NCBI GenBank assembly: GCA_003567075.1
Contig: PXAU01000249.1
Location: 1 to 7,205, forward strand
Length of the DNA: 7,205 nt
Origin: Trueperaceae bacterium
GTDB lineage: Bacteria; Deinococcota; Deinococci; Deinococcales; Trueperaceae
Direction: 5' to 3'
The position numbers were made by a program, and so were the translations under genes. This document shows positions 5,968 to 7,205 of this stretch, piece by piece. How positions within the stretch are numbered: the stretch's first letter is position 1; every line of letters starts with the position of its first letter. The notes below the pieces were generated by a model. That model saw only the letters and a program-made list of their open reading frames with translations, was not told where the DNA came from and did no database searches.

Positions 5968-6789
5968 ATGCGCATCCTGCACCCGACCGACTTCTCGAAG
6001 ACCGCCGAACTCGCCCGTATCCTGGCGCACGACCTGCAAGCCCGGCTCGCCGCGGAACTGCACGTGGTGCACGTGCTGCCTCGCTATGACGACGCCGGTG
6101 GCGCCCCCTACGTGCGCGCCTACCTCGACTCCATCGACGCGATGCTCAAGCAGCGCATCGACGCCGAGCAAGCCGCCGAAGAGCAGCGGCTGCGCCAGCG
6201 TCTGCGCGAGATGGCCGGCCCGGACGGGACCGCCGAGTTGGTCCCCGGTCAGCCGCTGCCCGAGCTCCTCCGCCTGGCTGCCGAGCACGACCTGGTGGTG
6301 ATGGGCGCGCACGGCCAGAGCCCGCTCGACGATGTCTTCCTTGGCGGTACCGCCGGGCGCGTGGTGCGCCGCACCAACACCCCGGTGCTCACCGCCCGCG
6401 ACACCTGCTCGGTCACCAGCATCCGACGGCTGCTCGTCGCCAGCGACTTCCGCCAGGCCTCGCTCGCGGCCTGGGGTTTCGCCACCGAGCTGGCGCTGCG
6501 CGCCGGCCTGAAGCTGGTGCTCGCACACGTCATCGAGAACGGGGACGCAGACGCCTCGCACGCCAACACCCAGCTCGAGACGCTGGCTGCCGGCCGGGCG
6601 GAACGGCTGGCGGTCCGTCCAGGCAACCCCATCGAGGTGCTACCGGCAATCGCGCAGGACGTCGGCGCCGACGCCATCGTGGTTGGCCTCCGGCGCCACG
6701 GGCCGGTCGCCGGGCTGGTCATGGGCTCCCGTGCCGACGCGTTGCTACGGTCCTCGTCGGTTCCCATCCTGAGCGTCCCCACTCGCTGA
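5968..6789 (+). CDS. Tandem-domain universal stress protein
   Basis: A 273-residue cytosolic protein made of two UspA-type domains. Domain 1 (1-143) begins MRILHPTDFS with the conserved D8 and has a nucleotide-loop motif at 113-128 (GAHG, nine residues, GGT), in which the usual serine or threonine after the third glycine is replaced by glycine, followed by threonine. A charged, glutamate- and arginine-rich helix (about 56-82) lies inside this domain. Domain 2 (about 152-273) begins RRLLVASDFR with D160. Its loop (240-254, GLRR, nine residues, GS) has arginine instead of the second glycine, so ATP binding there is doubtful. The start is set by a strong ribosome-binding site. It is divergent from the single-domain stress gene and converges on phosphoglucomutase. 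The two unequal domains suggest one nucleotide-binding half and one structural or regulatory half; that is inference. Confidence 0.94.
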   Translation: MRILHPTDFSKTAELARILAHDLQARLAAELHVVHVLPRYDDAGGAPYVRAYLDSIDAMLKQRIDAEQAAEEQRLRQRLREMAGPDGTAELVPGQPLPELLRLAAEHDLVVMGAHGQSPLDDVFLGGTAGRVVRRTNTPVLTARDTCSVTSIRRLLVASDFRQASLAAWGFATELALRAGLKLVLAHVIENGDADASHANTQLETLAAGRAERLAVRPGNPIEVLPAIAQDVGADAIVVGLRRHGPVAGLVMGSRADALLRSSSVPILSVPTR

Positions 6790-6815
6790 GCCGAGCGGCA
6801 CTCGCTGAGCCGAGC
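6781..6815 (+). repeat. 19-bp tandem duplication at the 3' end of the stress gene
   Basis: ACTCGCTGAGCCGAGC occurs at 6781-6796 and again at 6800-6815, identical over 16 bp, with a 19-bp period. The first copy contains the last two sense codons and the TGA stop (6787-6789); the second lies in the intergenic region. It looks like a small slippage duplication across the gene end. The remaining spacer to 6851 holds no clear terminator. Confidence 0.85.
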
Positions 6816-6851
6816 CCCGCTCGCGGGCCCAACCGCGTCGCGCTGGCGACC

Positions 6852-7205
6852 TCAGCCGGTCGCTGCCGCCACCAACGCTGTCGCCTCCTCGACCAGGCGA
6901 CCCAAGTGCGCTTCGGACACCCAGCTCTCGGCGTAGACCTTCGAGACGTCCTCAGTGCCCGAAGGGCGCGCGGCGAACCAGCCGTTGGCGGTCACCACCT
7001 TGAGCCCGCCGATGGCGGCGCCGTTGCCGGGCGCGGTGGTCATCACCGCCTCGATCGGGTCGCCGGCCAACTCCGCGGCGCGCACGTCAGCGGTGCTCAG
7101 GACCTTGAGCGCGGCCTTCGCGGCGGGGCTGGCTGGGGCATCGACCCGCGTGGCGAAGGAACGGCCGAGGTCCGTTTCCAACGCGCGGTAACGCGCTGCC
7201 GGGTC
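6852..7205 (-). CDS. pgm: Phosphoglucomutase, alpha-D-glucose-phosphate-specific type (C-terminal part)
   Basis: Cytosolic enzyme interconverting glucose 1-phosphate and glucose 6-phosphate, linking glycolysis to glycogen, trehalose and cell-wall sugar synthesis. Only the last 117 residues are in the window; the frame stays open through the right edge, so a start at the TTG near 7181 is not credible. The visible part has GNGAAIGGLKVVTANGWFAA followed by ARPSGTEDVSKVYAES, the phosphate-binding loop of domain 4 (RPSGTED), in the wording typical of the bacterial Pgm (E. coli) type rather than of phosphomannomutase. The catalytic serine and metal loop lie outside. It ends with a normal TGA and converges on the tandem stress gene with a 62-bp gap. 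Confidence 0.93.
   Translation of the reverse strand, partial: DPAARYRALETDLGRSFATRVDAPASPAAKAALKVLSTADVRAAELAGDPIEAVMTTAPGNGAAIGGLKVVTANGWFAARPSGTEDVSKVYAESWVSEAHLGRLVEEATALVAAATG

Noticed and set aside
6816..6827. CCCGC-TC-GCGGG hairpin between the stress gene and phosphoglucomutase
   Set aside because: Full pairing leaves a two-base loop, the stem is short and there is no T-tract, so it is not supportable as a terminator.

Overview
This is a GC-rich (very high G/C at third codon positions) bacterial chromosomal window with dense, mostly short-spaced genes. No mobile element, CRISPR array, tRNA or rRNA was seen. The lineage cannot be fixed from gene content. TANNNT-type -10 elements lie only a few bases upstream of start codons (c-di-AMP receptor and histidine kinase), which resembles the leaderless promoters common in Deinococcota. 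A Deinococcus/Truepera-like organism is therefore a reasonable but unproven guess; Chloroflexota or Actinomycetota remain possible.

Layout. Positions 1-2593 (minus strand) hold a peptide-use operon read right to left: an M24-family Xaa-Pro-type peptidase, then two inner-membrane permeases of a dipeptide/oligopeptide ABC importer (DppB-like, then a DppC-like gene cut by the window edge). Positions 2594-2902 are non-coding and contain a striking tandem array of 11-12 bp units that runs into the promoter of a plus-strand gene for a PII-like cyclic-di-AMP receptor (2903-3232). A strong hairpin follows, where this gene converges on the next block.

Positions 3277-5580 (minus strand) are a signalling block: a universal stress protein, a soluble NarL-type histidine kinase (HisKA_3 class) and its LuxR-type response regulator. 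A 387-bp divergent spacer (5581-5967) carries an extended -10 promoter and a perfect 13-bp inverted repeat with an imperfect second copy. It separates the first stress protein from a plus-strand tandem-domain universal stress protein (5968-6789). At the right edge the C-terminal end of a phosphoglucomutase is read on the minus strand.

Taken together, the centre looks like a stress-response neighbourhood: a cytosolic two-component system flanked by universal stress proteins, reminiscent in composition (not demonstrated homology of regulation) of the DosR/DosS dormancy system of mycobacteria, with a c-di-AMP receptor next door. The most unusual non-coding structure is the phased repeat array in front of the c-di-AMP receptor.
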